In this document: in pieces, positions 10,623 through 21,632 of the stretch
Layout: each line of letters begins with the position of its first letter
Position numbering within the stretch: position 1 is the stretch's first letter
Source of the DNA: Erpobdella octoculata
Taxonomy: Eukaryota > Annelida > Clitellata > Hirudinida > Erpobdellidae
Assembly: GCA_963978895.1 (NCBI GenBank)
Contig: OZ022242.1
Span: 4,356,859 to 4,420,858, forward strand
Reading direction: 5' to 3'
DNA: 64,000 nt
Made by a program: the position numbers and the translations under genes
Notes under the pieces: model-generated
What the model was told of the DNA's origin: nothing
What the model saw: only the letters and a program-made list of their open reading frames with translations
The model's database searches: none

Positions 10623-11175
10623 TACAGTCCAAGCACTTGTTCTCTCAAGACTGGACTACTGTAATGCTGTACTCGCACGACTTCCAGCTAAGACTCTTCG
10701 CCCCTACACCTCTGTTCTTCATTCAGCAGCTCGTCTGGTGGCTCATGCTTCTCGCCGGGATCATATCTCGCCAATCTTACGCCAACTATGTTGGCTTCCT
10801 ATTTCCTCCAGGATCATCTTCAAGCTCTGTCTTCTAATCTATAAAATCTTCAATAATCGCTCTCCAGTATATCTACTAGAGTCCCTCATTCTATGCTCTG
10901 ATTGCCCCAGCAGACAGAGACTTCGCTCCTCCTCCCGACGGGATCTTACTGTCCCTCGGACTCATCGCGCCTTCTCAGACAGAGCATTCTCCGTTGCTGG
11001 ACCGACAGCCTGGAACGCAATACCCACATCTATTAGAGAATCCACAACTCTTCATGAATTTAAAATTAAATTAAAAACATACTTGCTTTCTTTATAATAG
11101 CTTACTTTCCCTACGCGATCGCTTTTGATCAAAATTTGCTTTCTTTTGAGCGATTAATAAATGATATATAAATAA
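10623..11175 (+). pseudogene. L2/CR1-type LINE reverse transcriptase, C-terminus and 3' end
   Basis: Two overlapping frames give LSRLDYCNAVLARLP, ASRRDHISPILRQLCWLPI, SFSVAGPTAWNAIPTSIRES-like and KTYLLSL-stop (about 11095). This is the usual end of L2/CR1 ORF2. A short 3' UTR with GCGATTAATAAATG and an ATAAATAAAT tail follows. The same 3' end occurs at 49618-49760. Confidence 0.85.
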
Positions 11176-11450
11176 ATAAATAACGTGGTCACACGTCGGC
11201 TATTGATGAGCCACGCCCAGGTGCCCCAAAAACGGCTACCACGGAGAATAACATAACAAAAATCCACAATTTCGTATTGGCAGACCGCCGATTGAAGGCG
11301 CGCGAGATAGCTGAACAGTAGGCATCTCAAATGACCGTGTGGGTCATATACTGCAAATTTTGGGCATGTTCTGTGTTTCGTTCTTGCGTTGCATACTCTG
11401 TATAGTGTAATTTACAACAGACAGCATACAGTAAACTTTTGCAAGATAAT
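11163..11450 (+). repeat. mariner transposase fragment, copy 2
   Basis: This 288-bp block matches 8633-8920 at about 98-99%. It follows the natural 3' tail of the L2-like element, while copy 1 follows a truncated reverse transcriptase. Confidence 0.75.
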
Positions 11451-11559
11451 ATTTTGTGTTTACCATCAATTAATACCCTCCAGAAATTGAAGAGTGAGAG
11501 ACAACACTGGACTCAACAATCTTGGATATTTGACCCTTCATTCGAATTCACTTAATCAG

Positions 11560-12000
11560 CTGGAAAGGAAATGTTTACTAATAATCGATGAAATTTATAT
11601 TGCAAAAAGAATTGAGTATTTTGGGGTCACATGCCGGTTTCAACAGCAAAAGGAGAAGTAGCATGTACATTATTATGTTTTATGATTAAATCCTTATATG
11701 TCATAAAATATAAGGATATGGTAGCTATATATCCTACAAACTTACTGCAGCACAGTTGCATGAAGGCTACAGTGAAGTAATGGTTATTGTGGAAAAGCTA
11801 AATGTCAATATCGTTGGTATATCTGTTGACAGCACAGCTGTGAACATAAAATTCTATGTTCAACATTTATATAATTGATCCATACAACCAAGCATCAATA
11901 CTCAAGGTTTGAAAGGTCTGGCAACAAAAGATTTTATGTTAATATTATCTAATAATGCATTGATTCTACACGTGGTCTCAATACATATGATTTTCAGTTA
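11560..12000 (+). pseudogene. P-element (THAP9-like) transposase fragment
   Basis: Forward frames read IIDEIYIAKRIEYFGG and STAKGEVACTLLCFMIKSL, then YKDMVAIYPTNLL. This matches the catalytic RNase-H-like core of P-element/THAP9 transposases, including the first acidic residue in the DE motif. Multiple stops and shifts are present. It is interrupted by the MULE fragment at 12001. Confidence 0.7.
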
Positions 12001-12290
12001 ACAGCAATCGTGTGCATTGATGACCATAGAGAAGGCTATCTGATGGCATTTTGTTTTAGCAACATGGTTGATTTTATGGTCATGAAATTGTTTTTCAATG
12101 TTGTAAAAAAGGCTCTGGATAGTTCATTGGAAAATTTGGTATTCATGTCAGACGACGCGGATGTTTGTTACAATGTTTGGTCTGTGGTTAAGGGTGAGTC
12201 TACTCATAGGTTACTTTATGTGTGGCATGTGGATCAAGCATGGAGAAAAAATGTATAAAAAATGTGAATCTTCATCAGGCTGTTTATAAA
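12001..12290 (+). pseudogene. MULE-type transposase, central fragment
   Basis: The frame 12010-12258 reads CIDDHREGYLMAFCFSN, LVFMSDDADVCYNVW and LLYVWHVDQAWRKN. This is the conserved core of the same MULE-like family as at 7131-7900, with Asp residues in IDDH and MSDDA. It sits between two P-element fragments, so it is probably a nested piece. Confidence 0.7.
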
Positions 12291-12299
12291 ACATTTAAA

Positions 12300-12680
12300 A
12301 AAGGATGATTAAGCAGAGAAATGTTCTTTGCTATGAAACTGATATGTTCTGCTCTTGCTGAGGGAAGCAAGAATTCATTGGATAAAACAGAATTTAAATT
12401 ATTTCTGCTTGGACAACTCCAGACTGATCCTATCGAAAGTAGATTTGGCTAGTTAAGACAGATGGCTGGTGGAAATTATTTTATTTCAGTCGGGCAAGTG
12501 ATGGAAGGAGAAGCTAAAATAAATATATTGTCTCTATAACAAAACTCCAAGCTGTCTATTATAGAAGTAGATAATTTCATTGATGACTTTCAATCATGTT
12601 CACAAGACAAGTTTTTACTTTCAGAGTTCTATCATCTGCCCTTCTGTCCCATCACTCGAGGAATGGAACTGTCAAATTCA
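12300..12680 (+). pseudogene. P-element transposase C-terminal fragment
   Basis: Frames read REMFFAMKLICSALAEG, KLFLLGQLQTDPIESRFG and RQMAGGNYFISVGQVMEGE. This is the C-terminal block of P-element/THAP9 transposases and continues the fragment at 11560-12000. One TAG and other breaks are present. Confidence 0.7.
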
Positions 12681-13400
12681 GCGTCTCCACAAGTACAAGG
12701 TGACAGAATCGATGGTGTGAGTATGAAAAACTTTTTTTCTCAACAGGCTCAAAGAATAGGTTTATCAATTAAACCAAACCCAAAAATTTGGTTGAAGTAT
12801 AAATATGTACCTGATGATTTGAAAATCTTTACGGAAGATATGAACTCGTGAATCGCCTTTCGTTGTTGAAATTTCAATATTTGTTGTTTTTGTTGTCTGG
12901 CTTTCTTATATATGTAATGATTAGCTAGGCGCGACGCGTTGCATCGACGTGTTTCTTAGCACAGTCTATTTTACTTTATTCCTCATTTTTAGCTAGTTAT
13001 TTCTCTGCAAATTTGTTTTAAACTATTTTAGTTCAACTACTCGTCAGTTCGCCTACGTTTGTTTACTACTTTACTGAATAACTTGTGGTATTTTTACCGG
13101 ACAAGTTTTCACGTTTCGAGTGAATAAGTAATGAGCCGTCATACCTGTACCCTACTATAAATAACTTGTTTTTTTTTGGAGAGCTCATTAGATTTCTGCT
13201 AAAAGCTGAAACTTCTTAGACCATAGTGGATAATTGTAATCATTTCATGATACACTTTTTCGAATAAACTACACTGTAATATGTCACACCATAGAAACTA
13301 CTTAAGTGATTTCCTTCGATCACTACGACCCAAAGGACATACTACACAACGCTCAACTCGGAAACAAATCTTCAAACTAAAACTGTGGCTGCCACGTCCT
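12681..13400. other. non-coding, possibly LINE 5' region
   Basis: There is no coding signal beyond a 62-codon frame at 12663-12851. The stretch from about 12890 onward may be the 5' UTR of the L2-like LINE whose first codons appear at 13439, but this is inference. Confidence 0.35.
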
Positions 13401-13693
13401 CTGCGGCACCTCGGTGATGAAATGCCCTCCGTGATGAAATGCCCTCCGAAATAAACCCGCCGGTTCTATCGTCATTGTCAATCAACACTATTCATCCTAA
13501 AGGAATACCAGTCATTATTGGAAATCGAGAGTTCGGGAATAGCGGTGGCAGCAGATCATCTCGTAACCTCCACCGTAAGCGTACATCCGCCATCAGGCTA
13601 ATTCGGCTATGTGGTCCACTGGACTATGTACAACTCGGCCTGTTCAACGCCCGTTCTGTTGGCAATATAAGTCAACTCTTCAAACCTTGCTGA
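13401..13693 (+). pseudogene. L2/CR1-type LINE ORF2 start (endonuclease), truncated
   Basis: The frame ends in YVQLGLFNARSVGNISQLF, the first strand of the apurinic-like endonuclease domain of L2/CR1 elements. It is cut off at 13693, where PIF/Harbinger sequence begins. CCTCCGTGATGAAATG is tandemly repeated just before the ATG. Confidence 0.7.
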
Positions 13694-13734
13694 GGAATGG
13701 AGTAATGCTTGGGTAAAATATTGGATTTCCAAGA

Positions 13735-14690
13735 GACAAACTCTAGGTGCGTCAGAAAGATTGCTGGAAGAACTAGCAGAAGATTTTAAAAATCATTTGA
13801 GGATGTCTAAAGAACGTTTTTATGCTCTGTTGAGAAGCGTTACACCATGCCTGGAGAAAACCAACACTCAAATGAGAGATGCTTTGTCATCCAAAATTGG
13901 GTAATCATGTACAATAGGTCCAGTAGTTATTTTCGGTGTTTTTAATTATTTTTTTAATATAAAATTAATATAATTAGAAACAGAATAAAATTACCAATCG
14001 GATGATCCAAATAATTTATTGAAAATATAATTAAAGAAGAAGTTAATGACAGAAAACCGCCAGGTAGTAGGAAAAACTAGGTTCATAAACAGTGAACTAA
14101 GTAAAGGTGAAGCGAAATGAAATGTCAAATAAATTAGTTGTCAAATAAATTTATTGTGCGAGTTTTTATAAAAAAATTTAAAAAAAAATTACTTATTTTT
14201 AAAAAAAAGTATGAATTAATTTGTATGCCTTAATTGAAAACTATCGCGTTTAACATTCTATGAAGAACAGTTCAGACTTGAATAAACTTAAATTTTTTTT
14301 GTAAATAATGTTATTTTGACTGCGTGATTACTATTTCTTGTGTTACTTTTGCTAATAATATTTTTTTAAGCGCTGTAAGTATTTCTTGTCTGCGCTATAA
14401 ATAGTAATTTCTGTTTGACTTCGCTATTCATAGTTTTTGTTGCTGTTCTCTTGCGCGTTTCGTGAGTTTTCCGAGAAAATTTTATTATCAAAAATTAATA
14501 AACTGCTTGGATCATTAAATTGGAGTTATTATTGTGATTACAAATATATAATTATTATTGCGGGAAAATAATTAAAAACACAGAAAATAACTACTGGACC
14601 TATTGTACATGATTACCCAAAATTAAGCTGCAAATAACGTTGAGATATCTGGCTACCAGGAATTCATTTGCTTCCTTGCAATATCTGTAC
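13735..14690 (+). pseudogene. PIF/Harbinger transposase exon split by a MITE
   Basis: Frames give SERLLEELAEDFKNHLRMSK and RFYALLRSVTPCLEK (13750-13898), then KLQITLRYLATRNSFASLQYLY (14622-14692). These are the N-terminal part of a PIF/Harbinger transposase. The two halves join when the 720-bp element at 13899-14618 and one copy of its target duplication are removed. A GTACAT after QYLY (about 14689) is a plausible splice donor; no following exon was found. Confidence 0.75.
13899..14618. mobile_element. 720-bp MITE with 54-bp terminal inverted repeats
   Basis: Both ends carry the same sequence inverted, beginning GGGTAATCATGTACAATAGG. By eye 53 of 54 positions match. The element is flanked by AAAATT on both sides (13893-13898 and 14619-14624). 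Because of local symmetry the duplication can also be read as 4 or 2 bp. There is no transposase inside. Superfamily not assigned. Confidence 0.9.
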
Positions 14691-14699
14691 ATAAAACAA

Positions 14700-15501
14700 T
14701 ATAAAAAATGAAATATATTTGATACACATACACCTCTTTGCACGAATCACAAAAGGAAAATTATTTATAAATAAAAATAGAACTGTTTCTAAAATAAAAT
14801 GAAATTATTTTACACCAAAAACACTTGCACTCATCCAATCAAATAATCTAACCATTCTATTAATCTCTAATCAAGTGGTTGATTACTAAATACATATGAA
14901 ATAATGAGAATATACTTTTCAATTTATCGCTCACCTCTTATACAAGTCTTATAGGCTTACAAACCCGCTCCGAAATCTTATTTAAACAAGATTTGTACAT
15001 AACTTGCAACGTTTTTTTCACCTTTCATGAGAATTTTTATCCAACGAGCCGACTAAAGAATAACAGATATACATAACAGGTATTGACATAACGACATAAC
15101 AGAAAATGAGAACCGGGAGAAGTGGTTGAATGAATAAAAAATAAAGTATATTTTCCATAGACTTATAATCATAGATATATATATGCTTATAATATTATAT
15201 TATATTATAATTCTGGATATTATAGACTTATAATATATTATATTGTAAATCTAGATATTATATTATAAGTCTAGGATATTTTCAAAGTTATACATTTTTA
15301 ATTTGATTGATTGATTGGTAAGCTAAAATTGCTTGTAAAATTCTAGTCTAATTATTACATGTAAACATTAAAACTTTAAAACCACACATATAAAAATGTT
15401 TTATGTTTAACTTTGTACAAAGTTCAGTTTGTTAGACTCTTCACATGCTGTTTGGAAAATGACTAAAACGGGAACATCGTTTCTTGTGAGTAAATATAAA
15501 T
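14700..15501. other. intergenic, AT-rich
   Basis: No gene was seen. Around 15160-15290, TATAATATTATATTATA-like tracts with inverted symmetry are present. The COASY promoter and 5' UTR must lie in the last part; no core motif was convincing. Confidence 0.5.
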
Positions 15502-18500
15502 ATGTTTGATAATGGTCTGCTTGTTCTGACTTCGCGTGCTCTACCCCTTGCATCTGTTTCTAACATTCTCCAAAAATGTAGCGAAGTAGTACGCAAGGTG
15601 TTGTACGTGCATGTCTTAAATACACCTGAAGGCCTCCTCGTTTCCGCCGTTGCCTCGAAACCTGTATCGTGCTCTGAACTAGTCTTAAACTTCATAGATG
15701 AATTTTACTGTCGTTCGGCTAAAGAGTTTAGATTTCTAGACGTCAATTTTATAATTTTTAATATAATTCATAATAGCAATGTAGAAAAAAGAAAACATTT
15801 ATTAAGCAAAGATTACCATGTTGTCTTGACCAACATTGACGACACGGGTCATCAAGCTCTCAAAACATACGTCCAAAACTGGTTTCCCAGACGACCATAC
15901 CTGGAAAATGAGATTTTAATGGTAAAGCAGTTGGATGGATTAATTTCAACAAATAACCAAAAAGAAATAGATTCTAAACTTTGCCAGTACAAAAGCTGTT
16001 GTCTGGGTGGAACTTTCGATCGGCTACATGCAGGCCACAAAATTCTTCTTAACCATGCAGCGCTCCTTGCAAAAGAAAAACTTATTGTGGGTGTAACAGA
16101 TGGAGAGATGAACAAAAGTAAGGATGTTTTCATGACAATAAAGTTTATTATGATACTCAGACAAAAAAGCTAAATAGAAAAATGTCTTGAAATATGTTTG
16201 TTTATCAAAAAATTTTTGTTTAACAGAGAAAGTCTTATACGAATTAATGGAGACTACTGAAGAGAGAATTTCATATGTTCAGAAGTTTCTTCATGACATT
16301 AAGCCTCAGCTAACTTGTGATGTTCTGCCCATCACTGATGCATTTGGTCCAAGCATAGTTCTTCCAGACATAGACTGCATTGTTGTCAGTGAAGAAACAA
16401 CCGTTGGGGCGGAGGCGGTTAATAAGTTGAGAAAGAATAAAGTGAGGATGGTTTACTTATTAATTTTTGGTAACGATGTCAAATTTGATAATAACATTAC
16501 TAAATTGACAATGAATTACTTTTGGGCTACCTTTATAAAGTTTATTTTCTTGTCTTATGTGGGTGGAGAGCTGGGTTGATCTGAGCAATGTTTTTTTGAA
16601 CATTCTTTTATGAAGTTTTACAATTTAAACTTTGTCACTGTAACTGAAACTGGCACATTAAAAAAAAAACAAAATTGAGAAAAAAATGTATGTAGATGTG
16701 TGGGTTGGTGATTTAATTTGGAGACCCAGGATAGTGTTCAAGTATTTTGCATGGTTTACAAATCTAAGATACTCTGTCCAACTATAATTTTGAGGTTTTA
16801 ATTGCAGGGATTTCCTAGCTTAGAAGTTGAAGTGATTGACCTGGTGTTTGATGACGGAGCAGATATCTATGATGAAAAGAAAATTAGCTCGACGAATATT
16901 AGAAAAAGCTTGTTAGGAACTCTCATAAAAAAACCAGAGGTTGATATTTCTTTGTAATTGCAAATTTAATTTAATGGGTTTTCTTGTCGGGATCATGAGA
17001 AAAAATAATATAATTGATGTTTTATAATTCTGCTATAAACTGATCCAGCATTACAAATTTTGATCTCAGTAACTTTTGTATCACTTATATAATATTTTAT
17101 GTTCAAGTAATTTTTAGTACCATTTCCAGGCAGTATTAAGAATTTGAGGGTTATTCTTGAGAGGCACCTCAATTTTGATAACCATATCACATTTGTTTGT
17201 AAGTTTGTCTTTATCACTGGTGATAATAAATGTATAGTTCCACTTTAGTAGTTGTTATAGGTGGTCTCAGTTTGGAAAACTGAAAAAAGATTTAAAATCT
17301 TTCTAAATAGGTTTTTTGTTATTGAAATCACCTTAGTTCAGTAAATAAGACATGTCTGCCTCTGAATGAAATTCTTGTGTTATACCAGCCGAAGAATCTT
17401 CCTCGACGTCCTTTCATGATCGGTCTTACCGGTGGAATAGCAAGTGGTAAGACGTCTGTTAGCAAAAGAATGGAAAGTCTTGGGGCAGGAATCATTAACT
17501 GCGATTTGCTGGGTTGGTTGCTTATTTCCTCTGTAAAATTTAAAGTAATAGTAAATTAAGAAAGTGCTTAAAATAACCACATCTCAATTTTGAATTTTAA
17601 AAAGTGATGAATTAGAAACAAATGGGTTTTAAAATTAGCACATCTTGAAACTCAACGAGTATAAAATTGATCTATTTGAGTGCGGATATATAAAAGATTG
17701 ACATCACTCGCCGTTACCACGATGTGGAAAATGTTTCTTGTAAACATTATGGTAGTCAATTGGTTTGCTTTATTTCATTGTAGTTTCACATGCTTATTTT
17801 GTAAACATTTATTCAGGCCATAAAGCATATGAGCCAGGAAGCAGCACATTCAAGAAACTTATTGACCTATTTGGCACTGACATTATCCACGAAACCGGTT
17901 ACATCGACAGGAAGAAACTTGCATCTATTGTGTTCAATGATGAGGTGCTCTTTCATTCATTTAGTTTTTAGTTTGTTGAATAACTTTTTAATAATAAGTG
18001 ATCTATAAGAAAATGCATTTTGCTAAGCTGGACCTTATTATAAGCAGCTTATTAGCTTTAGCTATCTTAAAATATATTATAATTTCAAATCATACAATTA
18101 GAAAATTACTATTTTACTAGGAATATTTGATTAAAATTATTGTTTTTGTTTTAAAAAATGTATTAAGAAGCCATATATTGATATGTTTATCTAGGAAAAG
18201 TTATCCTTATTAAACTCAACTGTTTGGCCTGAAATTGCCAAGCAGATACCTGAAGATGTTGATGATCTTGTCAAACAAGGTTTGTGAATGATTCCTACTA
18301 ATGAGAAAAGAAAATCTCATGACTTTAATTAGTTTTTTTATGTCTCTTTTCATTCTCGTAAGGCCTGTTTTTACACGCTTTTATTTACCTCACACTGTAT
18401 GTTGTATTTTCAGGGTTGTTAAATCGATTTTTTTATTTAATTTTAGTTGTTGATTGCTTCATGAGACAAATCTAGCCGCATAAGAATATTCATAAAAAAT

Positions 18501-19550
18501 TGTTATGCAGGAAAGTCAGTTATTGTTTTGGATGCAGCAGTGTTGCTGGAGGCAGGATGGGACGACCTTGTTCATGAAGTATGGACGTCAATTGTTCCAA
18601 CTGATGAGGTCATAAAAAAATTTTTTTTTTTTAGGATTTTTGACATTTTTTATTGTATCTTTGTTATGTGAAGGTAAAATGAAATGAACAGAATTAACAA
18701 TTACTTTATATAGGTCTTGAATTATCTATATTTTGAATTATTATTTCAATGATATCTCAATTGATAAGTCTTATTAATGGAGACATCAGTCTAGTTGATT
18801 GATTTTTCTATAGTTTAATAAAGAGAATTATATTTGTAAACGTAAACAGATGGAACGAAGGATTATGGAAAGAAATAATTTACCCCGGGATGAATGCAGA
18901 AAACGAATACGATCTCAACCGACCAATGAGGCGAGAGTTAAAAAGTCGAATGTCATCTTGTGCACTCTCTGGGAGTATGAGGTTACACAAAAACAGGTAT
19001 ATTTCTAAATTCTTTATAAAAAAAAAAACTTTGTGTTTGAGCCTGGCAAAATCTTGAGAGTCTAATAACCCACTTCCCACAGCCCAATTGAGCTGAGATT
19101 TGTCAGAAATACTCTTTCACAATGACAAGAATCATTTAAAACGTCGGCAATAATTTGTTCTAAAAATTGTTTTAAATAGATTTTTGAACTTGAGCTTAAG
19201 AACCCACTCCAATTGAGCTGAGACTTTGAACATAGGCTTGTTTCTAATGAAAATGAATTCTATTATATTTTGAAGCATCCTAGGCCCCCTTTACCACCCA
19301 AATCGAGTTTTACTGTTCTTGAAGGGAAAAAGATTTTACAGACAACACATTTTGGGAGGGTTAATTACTAATTAATTTATAAGAAAATTGTGATTTCACT
19401 GTTCACTTATTTTATACAATAAAGTTCTCTCACATTATAAGTTCTAATGATTGAGATTGCTTTTGTCAGATATATCATTTATTTTATCTTATTGATGATT
19501 TTTAGGTTGAAAAAGCTTGGAAACTTCTTCAGGAAAGAATTTGTATCTGA
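15502..19550 (+). CDS. COASY: bifunctional coenzyme A synthase
   Basis: This enzyme catalyses the last two steps of CoA synthesis: 4'-phosphopantetheine adenylyltransferase, then dephospho-CoA kinase. Nine exons: 15502-16117, 16227-16441, 16808-16939, 17389-17512, 17817-17944, 18195-18279, 18511-18608, 18850-18996, 19506-19550. They sum to 1,590 nt (529 residues plus TGA) with every phase matching; human COASY is 564. Residues 1-160 are the animal-specific N-terminal region. The nucleotidyltransferase motif [11 protein letters not shown] is at 169-179, and VVSEET lies in exon 2. The kinase P-loop GGIASGKT is at 336-343, with [10 protein letters not shown] in exon 7. The ATG at 15502 follows an in-frame TGA. 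Exons 3 and 4 end at unusual donors (GTTGAT, GTTGGT). All motif residues look intact, so the gene should be functional. In animals the enzyme is associated with mitochondrial membranes. Confidence 0.97.
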
Positions 19551-20837
19551 TTTCAAATGTAACTAGTTATCTGATTAAATTATGTTATAACTTATTATTG
19601 TTCTAAACAAATTCCAGCCACATATGTATGTCATGAAGGTAGGTATATAACAGCGTATGCACATGTCAAGAATAATGCACTGATGACATTGTCTACCATG
19701 GTCTTTGAGGAGAGGCTAAAGTCTATGTTATGTAGACAGTGTAGACACCAAAGTCACTAGAAATGCAGGAACAGCGATGCCTCTGCAGAACGTTTTCAGA
19801 GTAGGCTGCCATGCTGCGATTAAGCATAAAGAGACTAACAACTACTGTCTGTTTGGGAGATTTTTTATTAATTTGTGTAACTTCTCCTACATGTTGGCTT
19901 AAATAAAAAGAAATCAGCTTTTCCTGCTAAGAGAAACATTCATACATGATGACAATGAAGAGATAAACATTCATGTAAGATAACAATCTGGAGATAACCA
20001 TTCTAAAAATTATTCTATGTTTTTTATTACACTGTTACTTGCCATACATGCACACTGGAAGACCATATTTATTTATTTATTTAGACAATCACATTTTATT
20101 ATTACATTTTCAAGCTTACTAGGAGAGAACGAGATTAGCTACTTAATGCAACAATGATATCTTACATTATCTATCCTAAAGCATGAACAGAAATGAAGTA
20201 CAGAATAATGATGCTTCACTTGGATATAGAAGAAATGAATAAATTAGAAGGGATTTTGATGGAGCAGTTGTATGTCAGGTTAGCTCAAGGGTTATCCTTT
20301 AAAGATCTTCAGCAGATTTTCTTGAAACTATATACGAGAACTCCCATCTAAATTTAGCCATTAACAGTGAATCCAAACTCCGTAATGATACGAATTTCAC
20401 CAAAACTGCAAATGCCTTTTGCTTTGTATGCCCCAGGTAACACAATGCTAAAGGACAGTGAGCCATTAAAATTGATGGTTACAGACTGAGTGCATCAGGT
20501 TTTGGAACATCTTGCTATAACACATAGTTTTATTGGAATAACATCCAAACAACTACCCAACTCTTTCAACTCACCAGTTTTGAATTCAAGCAAAAAAAGC
20601 TGAAATTTTGTGTATTAAATATTTAATTGTCCACATGTCACCCTGTGAGCTTCATTCTGACAAGTTGGCTCAAATAAAGCTAAAGACACAAATCAATATG
20701 TGCACAAGGCTTTTATAAGTTTTTTGTCTTTCGGACATAAAATAATATTCTTTCATATACCAGCCAAGTATAATCATTTTATTCTTTTCTAATTATTTGG
20801 TGAGATATTATATTTTAAAATAAATCTTACAATTATT
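19551..20837. other. intergenic between COASY and the small membrane gene
   Basis: This contains the COASY 3' UTR (AATAAA near 19902 is one candidate signal) and unassigned sequence. The pieces at 19620-20760 look like old repeat material but no family could be named. TTATTTATTTATTTAG at about 20069-20085 may be a retroelement tail. Confidence 0.4.
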
Positions 20838-21561
20838 TTAGTTTTTTTTAGTGGATTCATCTGCTGCTCTTACATTTTTCTTTTTCTTAAAGCGACTAGA
20901 TTTGTTCTGCTTCTTTTCACCTTTCTCTCCTACGAGATTCTGGCCTGTTACATCTTCTGTTACATCTTCTTTAGGAAAATTATTATTACCCAATTGGAGT
21001 TTTTCTTCGTCACTCTTTTTATCCTTATTGGCTTTTCTTCTGTACTCCAATTTTTCTTCTTCTTCCGGACTTAGTGTACGACGCCATTCTGTTGGATATC
21101 ATACCGTTAATGTATTTATACAAACAAAAAACCTGCTGCTAACAATTAAACAAGCCTAACGGCTTAACTCCGTAGGTTAATTATTCCATGTTTTAAAAAG
21201 CATACATTTTTTGAATAAGATTAAACTTCATTAAAACAATAAATTAATAAACACCAACATACCCTTATCAAAGCATAGTGCAGCAAACAGCGACCATCTC
21301 AAGCTGCATGATAAAATGGAAAAAAACAAGAAGACAAAAGCAGCCAAAGGCCCAAACTGATTAGCCAGTAAACTGAATTGTCCTTCTTGAAATATTATTC
21401 TAGTCGCATATAAGACAGCTCTTCTTTTTACAAAAAACCACGGGAACAACCTGACAAGTATTAAAAACATTATTCTCAACATTTCAAAACTAACGACTGA
21501 ACATACCTATTTCGGGACACAACGTACTAATTGCCGCAGTAGCGACAAAATTGCGTGACAT
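20838..21561 (-). CDS. unrecognised small membrane protein with lysine-rich tail
   Basis: A probable three-exon gene: 21561-21521, 21450-21263, 21088-20838, totalling 480 nt (159 residues) with consistent phases. The first exon is short and its donor uncertain; translation could instead start at the ATG at 21482 in the second exon. The protein has one strong hydrophobic segment (FGPLAAFVFLFFSILSCSL) and perhaps a weaker one before it. A charged segment (WRRTLSPEEEEKLEYRRK) and a basic C-terminal tail (SSRFKKKKNVRAADE) follow. The tail suggests a cytosolic or ER-facing end. I do not recognise the family. It could also be displaced last exons of the polycystin-like gene upstream, but the fit to a channel S6 helix is poor. 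Confidence 0.55.
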
Positions 21562-21632
21562 AATTTATTAACCACTGCGGGTAATGATAAAGTAGCATTG
21601 GTAGGTTTATTACAATGCTTTTCCTTATTTAA

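Noticed and set aside
15441..16133. Two antisense open frames opposite COASY exon 1
   Set aside because: Shadows of a real exon with strong CoA synthase homology on the + strand.
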